A stretch of 17,513 bases of DNA from positions 1 through 17,513 of the forward strand of contig CALBSF010000247.1 of assembly GCA_937927795.1 (NCBI GenBank). The letters run 5' to 3'. This document shows, one piece after another, positions 1-7,743 of this stretch. The notes under the pieces are model-generated. The model did no database searches and was not told where the DNA came from. It saw nothing but the letters and a program-made list of their open reading frames with translations. Numbering within the stretch: the first letter of the stretch is position 1; the number at the start of each line of letters is the position of its first letter. A program made the position numbers and the translations under genes. Source of the DNA: an uncultured Rickettsiales bacterium (lineage in GTDB: Bacteria > Pseudomonadota > Alphaproteobacteria > Rickettsiales > UBA1997).

Positions 1-27
1 AAGTTAAGCAGAATTATTTTATCTTTT

Positions 28-429
28 TTAAATTCCTGAAGAAATAAAAAATCTCACCAAGTGTAATCCGCCTTTATTTTCAAATTCAATTTCTAATTTT
101 TCATTTTCGCGAGTAAATTCTGCATAATTTTCTAAATCTTTTTTAATCTTCCATCCCATTTGAGGAAGGGTTTTTAAGTAGAAATTTTTTGTTTTATTTA
201 AGCTGATTTTAGTGCTATATCCTGAGTTGATGATGCTGCCAGAGTTTGAATCAAATCCCAAACTATCGCCAGAAATTTTTTCCATTCCTTGCAAAAGAGG
301 AATATCTTCACTTCCTTGAACAAATTCTTCTGATGGTTTGAAATCAAAATTTGAGTCTTGTTTTGAGATTTTTTGAAGACAAGAAAAGGCTAAACAGGAA
401 AACAAAATTAATATGAGAATATTTTTCAT
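28..429 (-). CDS. Small conserved lipoprotein, function unknown
   Basis: Predicted 133-residue secreted lipoprotein. The N-terminus MKNILILILFSC is a short charged start followed by a hydrophobic stretch and two candidate lipobox cysteines (LFSC at C12, AFSC at C17). I chose the ATG at 429; the frame stays open four codons further to a TTG at 441, which adds a less typical signal-peptide start. The mature part has a pattern I recall from short alphaproteobacterial proteins: 'IPLLQGM', then a segment marking a small ligand- or protein-binding fold, then 'FYLKTLPQMGWK' and a charged strand-rich end. No catalytic motif is visible. It is the last gene of the pyrG-lptE-lipoprotein strand group, 85 nt after lptE, so it may be co-transcribed. 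The family resemblance is from memory; the lipoprotein call rests on the sequence. Confidence 0.7.
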   Translation of the reverse strand: MKNILILILFSCLAFSCLQKISKQDSNFDFKPSEEFVQGSEDIPLLQGMEKISGDSLGFDSNSGSIINSGYSTKISLNKTKNFYLKTLPQMGWKIKKDLENYAEFTRENEKLEIEFENKGGLHLVRFFISSGI

Positions 430-514
430 AAAACAAATCAAAACAAATCAAAAACTAATCATATCAACATTCTTCTTATTAAATTGAAATATTGCAAATG
501 ATTTTTGATTATTT

Positions 515-1126
515 TTATTCTATTAAACTATCCTCTTGATTTTTGTTATTATTTTTAATTTTTTTTGATCCTTTTTTTATCAGCTCTTTTTCGTTTTTTT
601 CTTTTTCTTCTTTAGCTTGATTTTCTTTTTTTTCTAATTCAATAAAATCATTTACTAAATAATTTCTAATATTTGCTGCAGCAACTTTAGTTAAATTTGA
701 TTTTATATATTCATCAGCAACGAAAGTTCCATAGCGGTTTAGGCTAACATCGTAGTTGTCGTTAACCGTTGTGGCTCCTTTGCCAATAGTGCTTCCAGTT
801 TCAAGATCTTTTAATTGATAACTAATATTAATCATCACTTTATTTCTTCCAGAGGCGCCAGTTTCGGTAATGAAGGTTGGATAAGATGTAACATTTGATG
901 ATAAAATTAATAAATATTTCGCTTCAGCTTTTACTAAATCTGGATTCAATAAATCATAAAGATTATTTTTTAATTCTTGATCAAATCTTAAGCGGGTTTT
1001 TTGAATTCTGATTTGCGCTAATTTTTCAACATAAGTGGCTTCTATATCTTTTTCATCATGATAAACGGTTTGAAATCCGCATGAATCAAGAATAAACAGT
1101 GATATAAAAAATATTATTTTGATCAT
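515..1126 (-). CDS. lptE: LPS-assembly lipoprotein LptE-like
   Basis: Likely LptE, the outer-membrane lipoprotein that plugs the LptD barrel and helps place LPS on the cell surface. The start MIKIIFFISLFILDSCGFQ is a signal peptide with the lipidated Cys at residue 16, directly followed by GFQ, the hallmark 'CGFQxxY' of alphaproteobacterial LptE. After it comes the usual alternation of strands and helices: 'IRIQKTRLRFDQELKNNLYDLL', then a beta region with 'ISYQLKDLETGSTIGKG'. Asp at the -2 position of the lipobox is unusual. The last ~40 residues are a Lys/Glu/Asn-rich tail, odd for a periplasmic domain and probably disordered. Its ATG overlaps the pyrG stop by one base (TAATG), so translation is probably coupled. 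lptE next to pyrG is not the usual alphaproteobacterial leuS-lptE-holA order. Length 203 is somewhat long because of the tail. Confidence 0.75.
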   Translation of the reverse strand: MIKIIFFISLFILDSCGFQTVYHDEKDIEATYVEKLAQIRIQKTRLRFDQELKNNLYDLLNPDLVKAEAKYLLILSSNVTSYPTFITETGASGRNKVMINISYQLKDLETGSTIGKGATTVNDNYDVSLNRYGTFVADEYIKSNLTKVAAANIRNYLVNDFIELEKKENQAKEEKEKNEKELIKKGSKKIKNNNKNQEDSLIE

Positions 1127-2727
1127 TATTTGATTGCGCTCTTGATAAAGGAAACAAAGAGTGGATGAGCTGCAAATGGCTTAGATTTAAGCTCTGGATG
1201 ATATTGAACCCCAACAAAAAATGGATGATTTTTTATTTCAATTATTTCTGTCAATTGTCCATCTGGAGACATTCCAGAAAAAACCAAGCCAGCTTTTTCT
1301 AAAGCATTTTTATATTTTAAATTTACTTCAAAACGATGACGATGTCTTTCTGAAATTGAAGTTGAGCTATAGATTTTTTCAGCCAGTGAAGATTTTTTAA
1401 TTTTACATGGATAGGCTCCAAGTCTCATGGTTCCACCAAGATCAAGCCCAGCTTTTTTAGTTTTTCCTTTGCTGTCAATCCATTCATTCATATTGCAAAT
1501 AACAAAATTTCCTTTTTTAGAAAATTCTCTTGAAGTGGCATCTTTTAATTTTAATAGGCTGCGAGCATATTCGATAACTGCCATTTGCATGCCAAAACAA
1601 ATTCCAAGATATGGAATTTTATTCACTCTAGCGTAATTGATCATGGCGATTTTTCCTTCGGTGCCGTCAGAGCCAAAGCCGCCTGGAACTAAAATTGCAT
1701 TGATATTTTTTGGCAAATCAACTTTATTTTTATCGCGAGCATTAACCCAAATAATATTAGCTTTTGCTTTTAAAGAAAATGCGGCGTGGTCGATTGCTTC
1801 AAGTAGCGATTTATATGAGTCGCGGTAATCATTATATTTTCCAACAATAGCAATATTTACTTCTTTTTGTGGATTTTTAATGGCATCATTAATTTTAAGC
1901 CACTTAGATAAATCTGGTTTTTTCTTATAATCTAATTTAAAGAATTTTAAAATTTCAGTATCAAGACCATTTTTATGATAAATGATTGGAACTTCGTAGA
2001 TGCTGCTGGCATTTGGCGCTGCAATCACTGAAGAAACAGGAAGTGAGCACATTTTAGCGATTTTTTCCAAGTGAGATTTATCAACTTTTCTTTCAGCCCG
2101 ACAAAGTAAAACGCTTGGTTGAATTCCAATTGAACGAAGTTCTTTTACGGAATGTTGAGTTGGTTTGGTTTTTATTTCATCAGCGCTTTCAATGTAAGGA
2201 AGTAATGTTAAGTGTAGGAAGGCGCATTTTTCTTGTCCTAATTCATAGCCAAGCTGGCGGATTGCTTCAAAGAAGGGCAGGGCTTCGATGTCGCCAACCG
2301 TTCCACCAATTTCGCATAAAGCAAAATCAACTCCTTTTACGTCATTTAAAATAAATTCTTTGATTAGGTCGGTAACGTGGGGAATCACTTGAACTGTAAG
2401 GCCTAAATAATCGCCTTTTCTTTCTTTGGAAAGTAGTTTTGAATAAATTTGACCAGCAGTAACATTGTCTGATTTTTTGCAATCAACTCCAGTAAATCTT
2501 TCATAATGACCTAAATCAAGATCAGTTTCTGCGCCATCTTCGGTTACAAAAACTTCGCCATGTTGAACGGGGCTCATTGTTCCTGGATCAACATTTAAAT
2601 ATGGATCAAGTTTTCTAAGTTTTACGCTATAGCCGCGAGCTTGAAGTAGAGCGGCAAGAGAGGCTGAGGCAAGACCTTTACCCAGTGATGAAACCACGCC
2701 GCCAGTTATAAAAATAAATCTTGTCAT
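1126..2727 (-). CDS. pyrG: CTP synthase
   Basis: CTP synthase converts UTP to CTP using ATP and glutamine-derived ammonia, the last step of de novo pyrimidine nucleotide synthesis in the cytosol. The 533-residue length is normal. The N-terminal synthase domain (about 1-270) starts with 'FITGGVVSSLGKGLASASLA', the P-loop-like ATP site, followed by 'KLDPYLNVDPGTMSP' and 'EDGAETDLDLGHYERF'. The C-terminal class I glutamine amidotransferase domain (about 290-533) has 'ILVPGGFG', the nucleophile elbow 'GICFGMQ' with Cys377, and 'QYHPE' with His510 and Glu512, a complete catalytic triad. It starts at ATG 2727 and ends sharing one base with lptE. It is the first gene of its strand group; the upstream spacer contains a palindromic repeat. 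Confidence 0.98.
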   Translation of the reverse strand: MTRFIFITGGVVSSLGKGLASASLAALLQARGYSVKLRKLDPYLNVDPGTMSPVQHGEVFVTEDGAETDLDLGHYERFTGVDCKKSDNVTAGQIYSKLLSKERKGDYLGLTVQVIPHVTDLIKEFILNDVKGVDFALCEIGGTVGDIEALPFFEAIRQLGYELGQEKCAFLHLTLLPYIESADEIKTKPTQHSVKELRSIGIQPSVLLCRAERKVDKSHLEKIAKMCSLPVSSVIAAPNASSIYEVPIIYHKNGLDTEILKFFKLDYKKKPDLSKWLKINDAIKNPQKEVNIAIVGKYNDYRDSYKSLLEAIDHAAFSLKAKANIIWVNARDKNKVDLPKNINAILVPGGFGSDGTEGKIAMINYARVNKIPYLGICFGMQMAVIEYARSLLKLKDATSREFSKKGNFVICNMNEWIDSKGKTKKAGLDLGGTMRLGAYPCKIKKSSLAEKIYSSTSISERHRHRFEVNLKYKNALEKAGLVFSGMSPDGQLTEIIEIKNHPFFVGVQYHPELKSKPFAAHPLFVSFIKSAIK

Positions 2728-2783
2728 TCTTGTTTTTATTAATTTAAAGATTGCTTAGGACTGCAACTTTTTTATGTTTAAAA

Positions 2784-2895
2784 ATGGATTGCCACGCTTC
2801 GCTCGCAATGACGAAATTCCCAATATCCAGATGCTCGCAATGACGAGATTCTAAATATTCAGATTCGTCATTGCGAGCGAAGCGCGGCAATCCAT
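2784..2895. repeat. Palindromic dispersed repeat, 32-nt arms
   Basis: Two inverted 32-nt arms at 2784-2815 and 2864-2895 pair with a single G/T-type mismatch. Each carries the core GCTTCGCTCGCAATGACGA or its complement. The 48-nt middle contains a third, shortened copy (CTCGCAATGACGA at 2834-2846). It lies between the stop of the nitronate monooxygenase gene and the start of pyrG. A degenerate half copy recurs at 10547-10578. The RNA would form a long hairpin and could end or slow transcription from the upstream gene, but no T-run follows. Confidence 0.85.
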
Positions 2896-2907
2896 TGCAA
2901 TACTTGT

Positions 2908-4314
2908 TTACTTTCCAATCATAATTCTATCAACCAATTCTTTAATAGTTGGAATATATCCATTATTATAAAAAGGGTCGGTGGCAAAGCGGTAAGCGCT
3001 GTGTCCTGAAAACATTAATTGATGCTCTATATCAATTCCTTGGCGCACATCTTGCAAAGTTTTTTGAATACAAAAACTTCTTGGATCAGCTTTTTTATTG
3101 GTTGTATAATGCATTTCCTCTTTATCTGACCAATTGCTAAAACGACATTGACTCAAACAGCCCATACAATCTATTTGGTCAGTTATAATTTGTTTTGCTC
3201 TTGATTTATCAACAAACATCAAGGTTTCATCAGGAGTTTTCATGCCTTCATCAAAGCCTTTTGACATCCATTCATCAACTTTTATTTTATCTGCTGGTTT
3301 AATGAAAACCACGCGGCCTCTTTGTCCAAAAGGAATTTCACAAGTAAAATCATCAATTGATTTTGCGCGATAATCAACTTGTCTAATTTCTCTTTGTTTT
3401 AATTCGCGGATAAATTCATTTTCAATGGCAGAAGAGTAAAATCCTGTAGGGCTGAAGCGGTTTAAGTAAATATCGCCTTTTTTAAGATTTAATAATTTAG
3501 TTTTCCAGCTTTCAGAGATAGGATATTCCTGAGTTAGAATAGGGCGCGTTCCAAATTGAAATACGATTGGTCCAATTTCTGGATTATCTAGCCAATGTTC
3601 AAATTCTTCTAGGTTCCAAACCCCGCCAGCCATAACAATTGGCACATTTTCAAGCCCAATTGAGTTCATGAAAGTTCTAAGCTCAGCAACTCTAGGATAT
3701 GGATCTTCATAAGCGTTTGGATCTTCGGCGTTAGAAAGACCGTTATGTCCGCCGGCTCTCCAAGGACATTCGTAAACCACGCCGCCAAGTAAATCTTTTG
3801 CTTTATGATAGCTTCTTTTCCACAAAGCTCTAAAGGCGCGCATCGAAGAAACTATTGGGTAGTAATAAATTTTATATTTTTCAGCAATTTCCGCCAAACG
3901 ATAAGGCATTCCAGCGCCGCAGGTAACGCCGTGAATCATGCCTTTAGCGCCATCTAAAATTCCGTGTAAAACTCTTTCAGCGCCGCCCATTTCCCATAAT
4001 ACGTTCATGTGAATGCGGCCATTATTTCCAGCAATATCATGAGCGATTCGGGCCTGTGAAATTCCACCTCTAATGCTGTCTGCAATTAGCTCTTCATGTC
4101 TTTCGCGGCGAGTATGAGTTTTGTAAACCAAGGGAATATATTTGCCATTTTCATCAATATAATCAGCATTAACGCCGGAGAATGTTCCAACTGCGCCAGC
4201 TTTGGCGAAATGACCAGCTGTGTTACCATTAGTAATGCCAATACCTTTTCCACCTTCAATAATTGGCAGGCACTCTAAGTTAGAAATAACTAAAGATTTT
4301 ATTTTCTTTAACAA
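2908..4314 (-). CDS. Nitronate monooxygenase-family flavoprotein, long form with Cys-rich C-terminus
   Basis: FMN-dependent TIM-barrel enzyme of the nitronate monooxygenase / 2-nitropropane dioxygenase family, which oxidises alkyl nitronates; the real substrate here is unknown. Family signs: 'GKGIGITNG' near the N-terminus, 'AGGH' at 187-190 (His190 in the position of the catalytic His), and 'PIVMAGGVWN' plus 'QFGTRP' in the phosphate-binding half of the barrel. At 468 residues it is over 100 longer than the classic enzyme. The extra C-terminal region (about 320-468) has Cys383, Cys386 and Cys390 (CX2CX3C) and Cys415, a possible metal or Fe-S site; similar long forms are, from memory, found in alphaproteobacteria including Rickettsiales. 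The TTG start at 4314 is backed by an AGGAG five bases upstream. It is transcribed divergently from xseA and ends before a palindromic repeat. Confidence 0.85.
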   Translation of the reverse strand: MLKKIKSLVISNLECLPIIEGGKGIGITNGNTAGHFAKAGAVGTFSGVNADYIDENGKYIPLVYKTHTRRERHEELIADSIRGGISQARIAHDIAGNNGRIHMNVLWEMGGAERVLHGILDGAKGMIHGVTCGAGMPYRLAEIAEKYKIYYYPIVSSMRAFRALWKRSYHKAKDLLGGVVYECPWRAGGHNGLSNAEDPNAYEDPYPRVAELRTFMNSIGLENVPIVMAGGVWNLEEFEHWLDNPEIGPIVFQFGTRPILTQEYPISESWKTKLLNLKKGDIYLNRFSPTGFYSSAIENEFIRELKQREIRQVDYRAKSIDDFTCEIPFGQRGRVVFIKPADKIKVDEWMSKGFDEGMKTPDETLMFVDKSRAKQIITDQIDCMGCLSQCRFSNWSDKEEMHYTTNKKADPRSFCIQKTLQDVRQGIDIEHQLMFSGHSAYRFATDPFYNNGYIPTIKELVDRIMIGK

Positions 4315-4319
4315 GAAGT

Positions 4320-4324
4320 CTCCT
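4320..4324 (-). promoter_or_regulatory. Shine-Dalgarno supporting a TTG start
   Basis: On the minus strand AGGAG is followed by five bases (ACTTC) and then TTG at 4314-4312. This is the clearest ribosome binding site in the window, and it fixes the start of the nitronate monooxygenase-family gene at a TTG codon. No in-frame ATG lies close by. Confidence 0.75.
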
Positions 4325-4397
4325 AAAATGAATTTATTAAATTAAAGTAATAAACATCTAACCGTAATTAATTTTAAGCAAAATATCAATAGTTTTT

Positions 4398-5714
4398 ATG
4401 AATTTTAATATTCCCGAGCTCAGCGTTTCTGAATTTTCTAGATCAATCAAGCGCGTGGTTGAAGATGCTTTTGGTTATGTTAAAATTACTGGTGAAATTA
4501 CTGGCTTTAAGAAGGCTTCTTCTGGACATCTTTACTTTAACTTAAAAGATGAGTCGGCCAATCTTTCGGCGGTTTGTTTTAGAAATTTAGCGCAATTAGT
4601 GAATTTTGAAATAGCTGATGGCTTAAAGGTTAAGGCTTTTGGAAAAGTTACTACTTTTGAAGGCAGATCAAATTATCAAATAATCGTTGAAAAGCTTGAG
4701 ATATCAGGAATTGGTGCGATTTTAGAAATGATTGAAAAAAGAAGGCAAAAGCTTGCTTTGGAAGGTTTGTTTGATCAAATTCATAAAAAAAAATTACCAT
4801 TTTTTCCACAAATTATTGGAGTTATTACGTCGCAAACTGGCTCGGTTATTGAAGATATTAAACATAGAATTTTAGAGCGTTGCCCAAGCCATATTTTGCT
4901 TTATCCAACTTTGGTGCAAGGAGAAAAAGCGGCGCAGGAAATAATTTTAGCACTTAAATTTTTTAATAAATTAAAAGTTAGTAAACCTGACGTGATAATA
5001 ATTGCAAGGGGAGGTGGTTCTTTTGAAGATTTATTGCCATTTAGTGATGAAGCTTTAGTTAGGCAAATATTTGAATCTTCAATTCCAATTGTTTCGGCCG
5101 TGGGTCACGAAACTGACACAACATTAATTGACTATGTTGCTGATTTGCGCGCGCCAACCCCAACTGCGGCAGCAGAATTGGTAACTCCAGTTTTAAATGA
5201 CTTAAAAGCGCAAATTAATTTTTATCAAGAAAAATTAGAATTTTTACCAAGAAATTTTTTAAATGAAAAAAATCAACATATAAAAAATTTACAAAAATAT
5301 ATTATTAGCCCAGCAAATAAGCTGGCTCAAATTAATGATAATTTTTTGTTATTGTTAAATAAAATAAATTTTTTGGTGAAGAATTTTTATGATAAAAAAA
5401 TACAAAAAATAGATTCTCTGCAAATTTCTAAACAAGTATTTTTTGAAAAAATAAATTCATCATCACAAAAATCAGATTTTGTTTTCAAGCAGCTAAAATC
5501 AATTCTCGACAATAAAATAAAAATAGAAGAAAATAATTTTTCTAATTTAGAGAAAATGCTAAAATCAAATGATTATAAGGCAGTTTTAAGGCGCGGATTT
5601 TCTTTGGTTAAAAATAAAAATAATGAATTAATTTCTTCTTCTAATCAGGTAAAAATAGATGATGAAATTTTTATTGAAATGGCAGATGATACAATAAAAT
5701 CAAGGGTAATTTAG
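4398..5714 (+). CDS. xseA: Exodeoxyribonuclease VII large subunit
   Basis: Large catalytic subunit of exonuclease VII, which with several XseB subunits degrades single-stranded DNA from both ends in repair and recombination. The N-terminal ~100 residues form the OB-fold DNA-binding domain ('YVKITGEITGFKKASSGHLYFNLKD', read in short segments). The catalytic core contains 'GVITS' (141-145), 'ARGGGS' (203-208), 'GHETD' (236-240) and 'RAPTPTAAAE' (251-260), all family signatures. The region from ~270 to ~385 is Lys/Asn/Phe-rich and predicted helical, matching the long coiled-coil arm, and the C-terminus 'VLRRGFSLV' is the usual end domain. Length 438 is normal. It opens a plus-strand operon with lpxK 2 nt downstream. 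No xseB is in the window. No strong Shine-Dalgarno precedes the ATG. Confidence 0.96.
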   Translation: MNFNIPELSVSEFSRSIKRVVEDAFGYVKITGEITGFKKASSGHLYFNLKDESANLSAVCFRNLAQLVNFEIADGLKVKAFGKVTTFEGRSNYQIIVEKLEISGIGAILEMIEKRRQKLALEGLFDQIHKKKLPFFPQIIGVITSQTGSVIEDIKHRILERCPSHILLYPTLVQGEKAAQEIILALKFFNKLKVSKPDVIIIARGGGSFEDLLPFSDEALVRQIFESSIPIVSAVGHETDTTLIDYVADLRAPTPTAAAELVTPVLNDLKAQINFYQEKLEFLPRNFLNEKNQHIKNLQKYIISPANKLAQINDNFLLLLNKINFLVKNFYDKKIQKIDSLQISKQVFFEKINSSSQKSDFVFKQLKSILDNKIKIEENNFSNLEKMLKSNDYKAVLRRGFSLVKNKNNELISSSNQVKIDDEIFIEMADDTIKSRVI

Positions 5715-5716
5715 TT

Positions 5717-6685
5717 ATGATAAAAACTCCAAAATTTTGGACTAAAAAAAATGTAATTTCTATTTCATTATTGCCGCTTAGTTTTATTTATTTTTTAGGA
5801 TTTTTTTTAAAAGATTTATTTACTAAAACTCACAAAATTTCTAAGCCAGTAATTTGCGTTGGAAACCTCATTGCGGGAGGTTCCGGCAAGACTCCAACTG
5901 CTATTGCTATTGGTGAAATTTTACACGAAATGGGAGTGTCTTTTGCTTTTTTAAGCAGAGGATATATGGCGGATGAATCTAAATTTTTGATGTTAAGAAG
6001 TGAAGATAATAATAAAGCGCAACAAGTTGGAGATGAGCCTCTGTTGCTGGTTGAAACCGCCACAACATTTGTGTCAAAAGATCGTTTATTTGGAGCTAAG
6101 CAAATTGAAGCAATGAATGGATATAGTGCAATTGTTTTAGATGATGGAATGCAAAATAACAGTCTTCATCGTGATTTAACTATAATGGTTGTTGATGGAA
6201 AAATTGGTTTTGGTAATGATTTTTTAATTCCTGCGGGGCCAAAAAGAGAGCCATTATTTTTAGGTTTAAAGAAAGTTGATTTTATAGTTGTTATTGGCAA
6301 GGCTAGCTGCGATTTATTAAGTAAATTTCAAGATAAAAAAGTAATACAAGCTAATTTAATTGCAAAAAATATTGAAGTTTTTGAAAATAAAAAATTATTG
6401 GCTTTTTGTGGCCTTGCTTATCCAGAAAAGTTTTTTAATTTCTTAAAACAAAAAGGATTAGATGTGATTGAAGAAAAAAGTTTTGCAGATCATTATAATT
6501 ACGAAGCATCTGATTTAAAAGAGTTATGTCAAAAAGCCGAAGAAAATAAATATAGCTTAATTACTACAAAAAAAGATTGGATTAAGTTTCCAAAAAATTT
6601 TCAAGATAAAATTTCTTATTTAGATGTGTCTTTGAAGCTTGAAAATAAAGAGTTGGTAAAAAATATGTTAAAAAAAATATTATGA
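5717..6685 (+). CDS. lpxK: Tetraacyldisaccharide 4'-kinase (lipid A kinase)
   Basis: LpxK phosphorylates the 4'-position of the lipid A disaccharide at the inner face of the inner membrane, giving lipid IVA. An N-terminal hydrophobic helix (about 13-34) anchors the protein. The Walker A motif 'GGSGKTPT' spans 54-61 after 'VICVGNLIA'. Further family motifs are 'GDEP' at 105-108, 'LDDGMQ' at 141-146 and 'HRD' at 151-153, then 'PAGPKREP'. Length 322 is typical. It starts 2 nt after the xseA stop and its TGA stop overlaps the next ATG (ATGA), so the three genes are very likely translated from one mRNA. The organism therefore probably makes phosphorylated lipid A. Confidence 0.95.
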   Translation: MIKTPKFWTKKNVISISLLPLSFIYFLGFFLKDLFTKTHKISKPVICVGNLIAGGSGKTPTAIAIGEILHEMGVSFAFLSRGYMADESKFLMLRSEDNNKAQQVGDEPLLLVETATTFVSKDRLFGAKQIEAMNGYSAIVLDDGMQNNSLHRDLTIMVVDGKIGFGNDFLIPAGPKREPLFLGLKKVDFIVVIGKASCDLLSKFQDKKVIQANLIAKNIEVFENKKLLAFCGLAYPEKFFNFLKQKGLDVIEEKSFADHYNYEASDLKELCQKAEENKYSLITTKKDWIKFPKNFQDKISYLDVSLKLENKELVKNMLKKIL

Positions 6686-7554
6686 AAAAAATTCGTTATT
6701 TTATTGAAGGATTAATAGTTAAATTTGGTTTGTGGGTTTTTTTTATACTTGGACAAAAAAATGCTGCAAATATCGCAGCATTTGTTGCTAAATTTGTGGG
6801 TAAAAAAATAGCAGTTCATAAACTTGCTTATGATAATTTAAGTAAAGCAATTCCCGAATTATCAAGCCAAGAAAAAGAAAAAATTCTTGATGACATGTGG
6901 GATAATTTAGGAAGAGTAGTCGGTGAATATCCTCATATTGCTAATTGCAGAGTTGAGGATATTGAAAAATATATTGAAATTTCTGATGAAACTAAAAAAA
7001 TTCTCAATGATTTAAAAAATAATGGCAGTGGTGGAATTATTTTTTCAGGACATTTGGGAAATTGGGAAGTTGGGCCAAAAGTTTTTTTAAAATATGGTCT
7101 TAAAGTTAAAACAGTTTACCGTCCGTTAAATAATCCTTATGTTGAAAAAATGACGGCAAATATTAGGGGCGTTGAGCTAATTGAAAAAAGCTCTACAGGA
7201 AATAGAAAAATTCTTGAAGCGATAAGAAAAAATGAATTTGTGATAATTCTTGCTGATCAAAAAATTAGTGAAGGTGAGCCAGTAAAATTTTTTCATGATG
7301 AGGCGATAACCACGACATCTTTGGCGAGACTTGCTTTAAAATATGATGTGCCGCTGATTCCAGCCAGATCAATTCGCATTAATAAAGAATCGCGTTTTTT
7401 AGTTGAAGTTGAAAAGCCTCTTGTTTTTACAAAAACAGAGGATGTTCAAAAAGATACACTTAATTTAACGCTTAAAATAAATTTGGTTTTGGAAAGATGG
7501 ATTAGGCAATATCCAGCGCAGTGGTTTTGGGTTCATAATCGCTGGAAAAGATAA
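6682..7554 (+). CDS. lpxL: Lipid A late acyltransferase, LpxL/HtrB family
   Basis: Inner-membrane acyltransferase that adds a secondary acyl chain from acyl-ACP to the Kdo-lipid A precursor. The N-terminus has one hydrophobic helix (about 10-24). The catalytic HX4E motif is 'HLGNWE', with His124 and Glu129, and it is followed by 'VYRPLNNP' (145-152), another family hallmark. The end 'PAQWFWVHNRWK' is the typical C-terminal signature of lauroyl/myristoyl transferases. Length 290 is normal. The ATG overlaps the lpxK stop by four bases. The sequence cannot separate the LpxL, LpxM and LpxP subtypes; the chain transferred is unknown, so the symbol is a family assignment. Confidence 0.88.
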   Translation: MKKIRYFIEGLIVKFGLWVFFILGQKNAANIAAFVAKFVGKKIAVHKLAYDNLSKAIPELSSQEKEKILDDMWDNLGRVVGEYPHIANCRVEDIEKYIEISDETKKILNDLKNNGSGGIIFSGHLGNWEVGPKVFLKYGLKVKTVYRPLNNPYVEKMTANIRGVELIEKSSTGNRKILEAIRKNEFVIILADQKISEGEPVKFFHDEAITTTSLARLALKYDVPLIPARSIRINKESRFLVEVEKPLVFTKTEDVQKDTLNLTLKINLVLERWIRQYPAQWFWVHNRWKR

Positions 7555-7578
7555 CGGTTATTTCTAAATATCCTAGTA

Positions 7579-7653
7579 AAAGATAATTTGTATCTGGAAG
7601 AGTTCTTTGTTGATAACTGGGGCGGTGGGTTTTATTTTGATACAATTATCTTT
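7579..7653. repeat. Inverted repeat upstream of the 874-residue gene
   Basis: AAAGATAATTTGTATC at 7579-7594 and GATACAATTATCTTT at 7639-7653 are complementary except for one extra T, and enclose a 44-nt loop. It lies in the 189-nt spacer after the lpxL-like gene. It could be an mRNA hairpin or a two-site operator for the following gene; a terminator is less likely because the loop is long and no T-run follows. Confidence 0.4.
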
Positions 7654-7743
7654 CAAATCACTAAATAACTCTTGAATAATTGACTGCGTTAGTCTACTTA
7701 ATTTGAGGAGTTATATTTTTTAACCAACTTTAATTTATTTGTT

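Noticed and set aside
429..441. TTG start at 441 for the small lipoprotein
   Set aside because: The ATG at 429 gives a standard lipoprotein signal peptide and needs no rare start; no Shine-Dalgarno supports the TTG.
7672..7700. Sigma-70-like promoter TTGAAT-17-TACTTA before the 874-residue gene
   Set aside because: The -10 matches the consensus at only two of six positions; too weak in AT-rich sequence.
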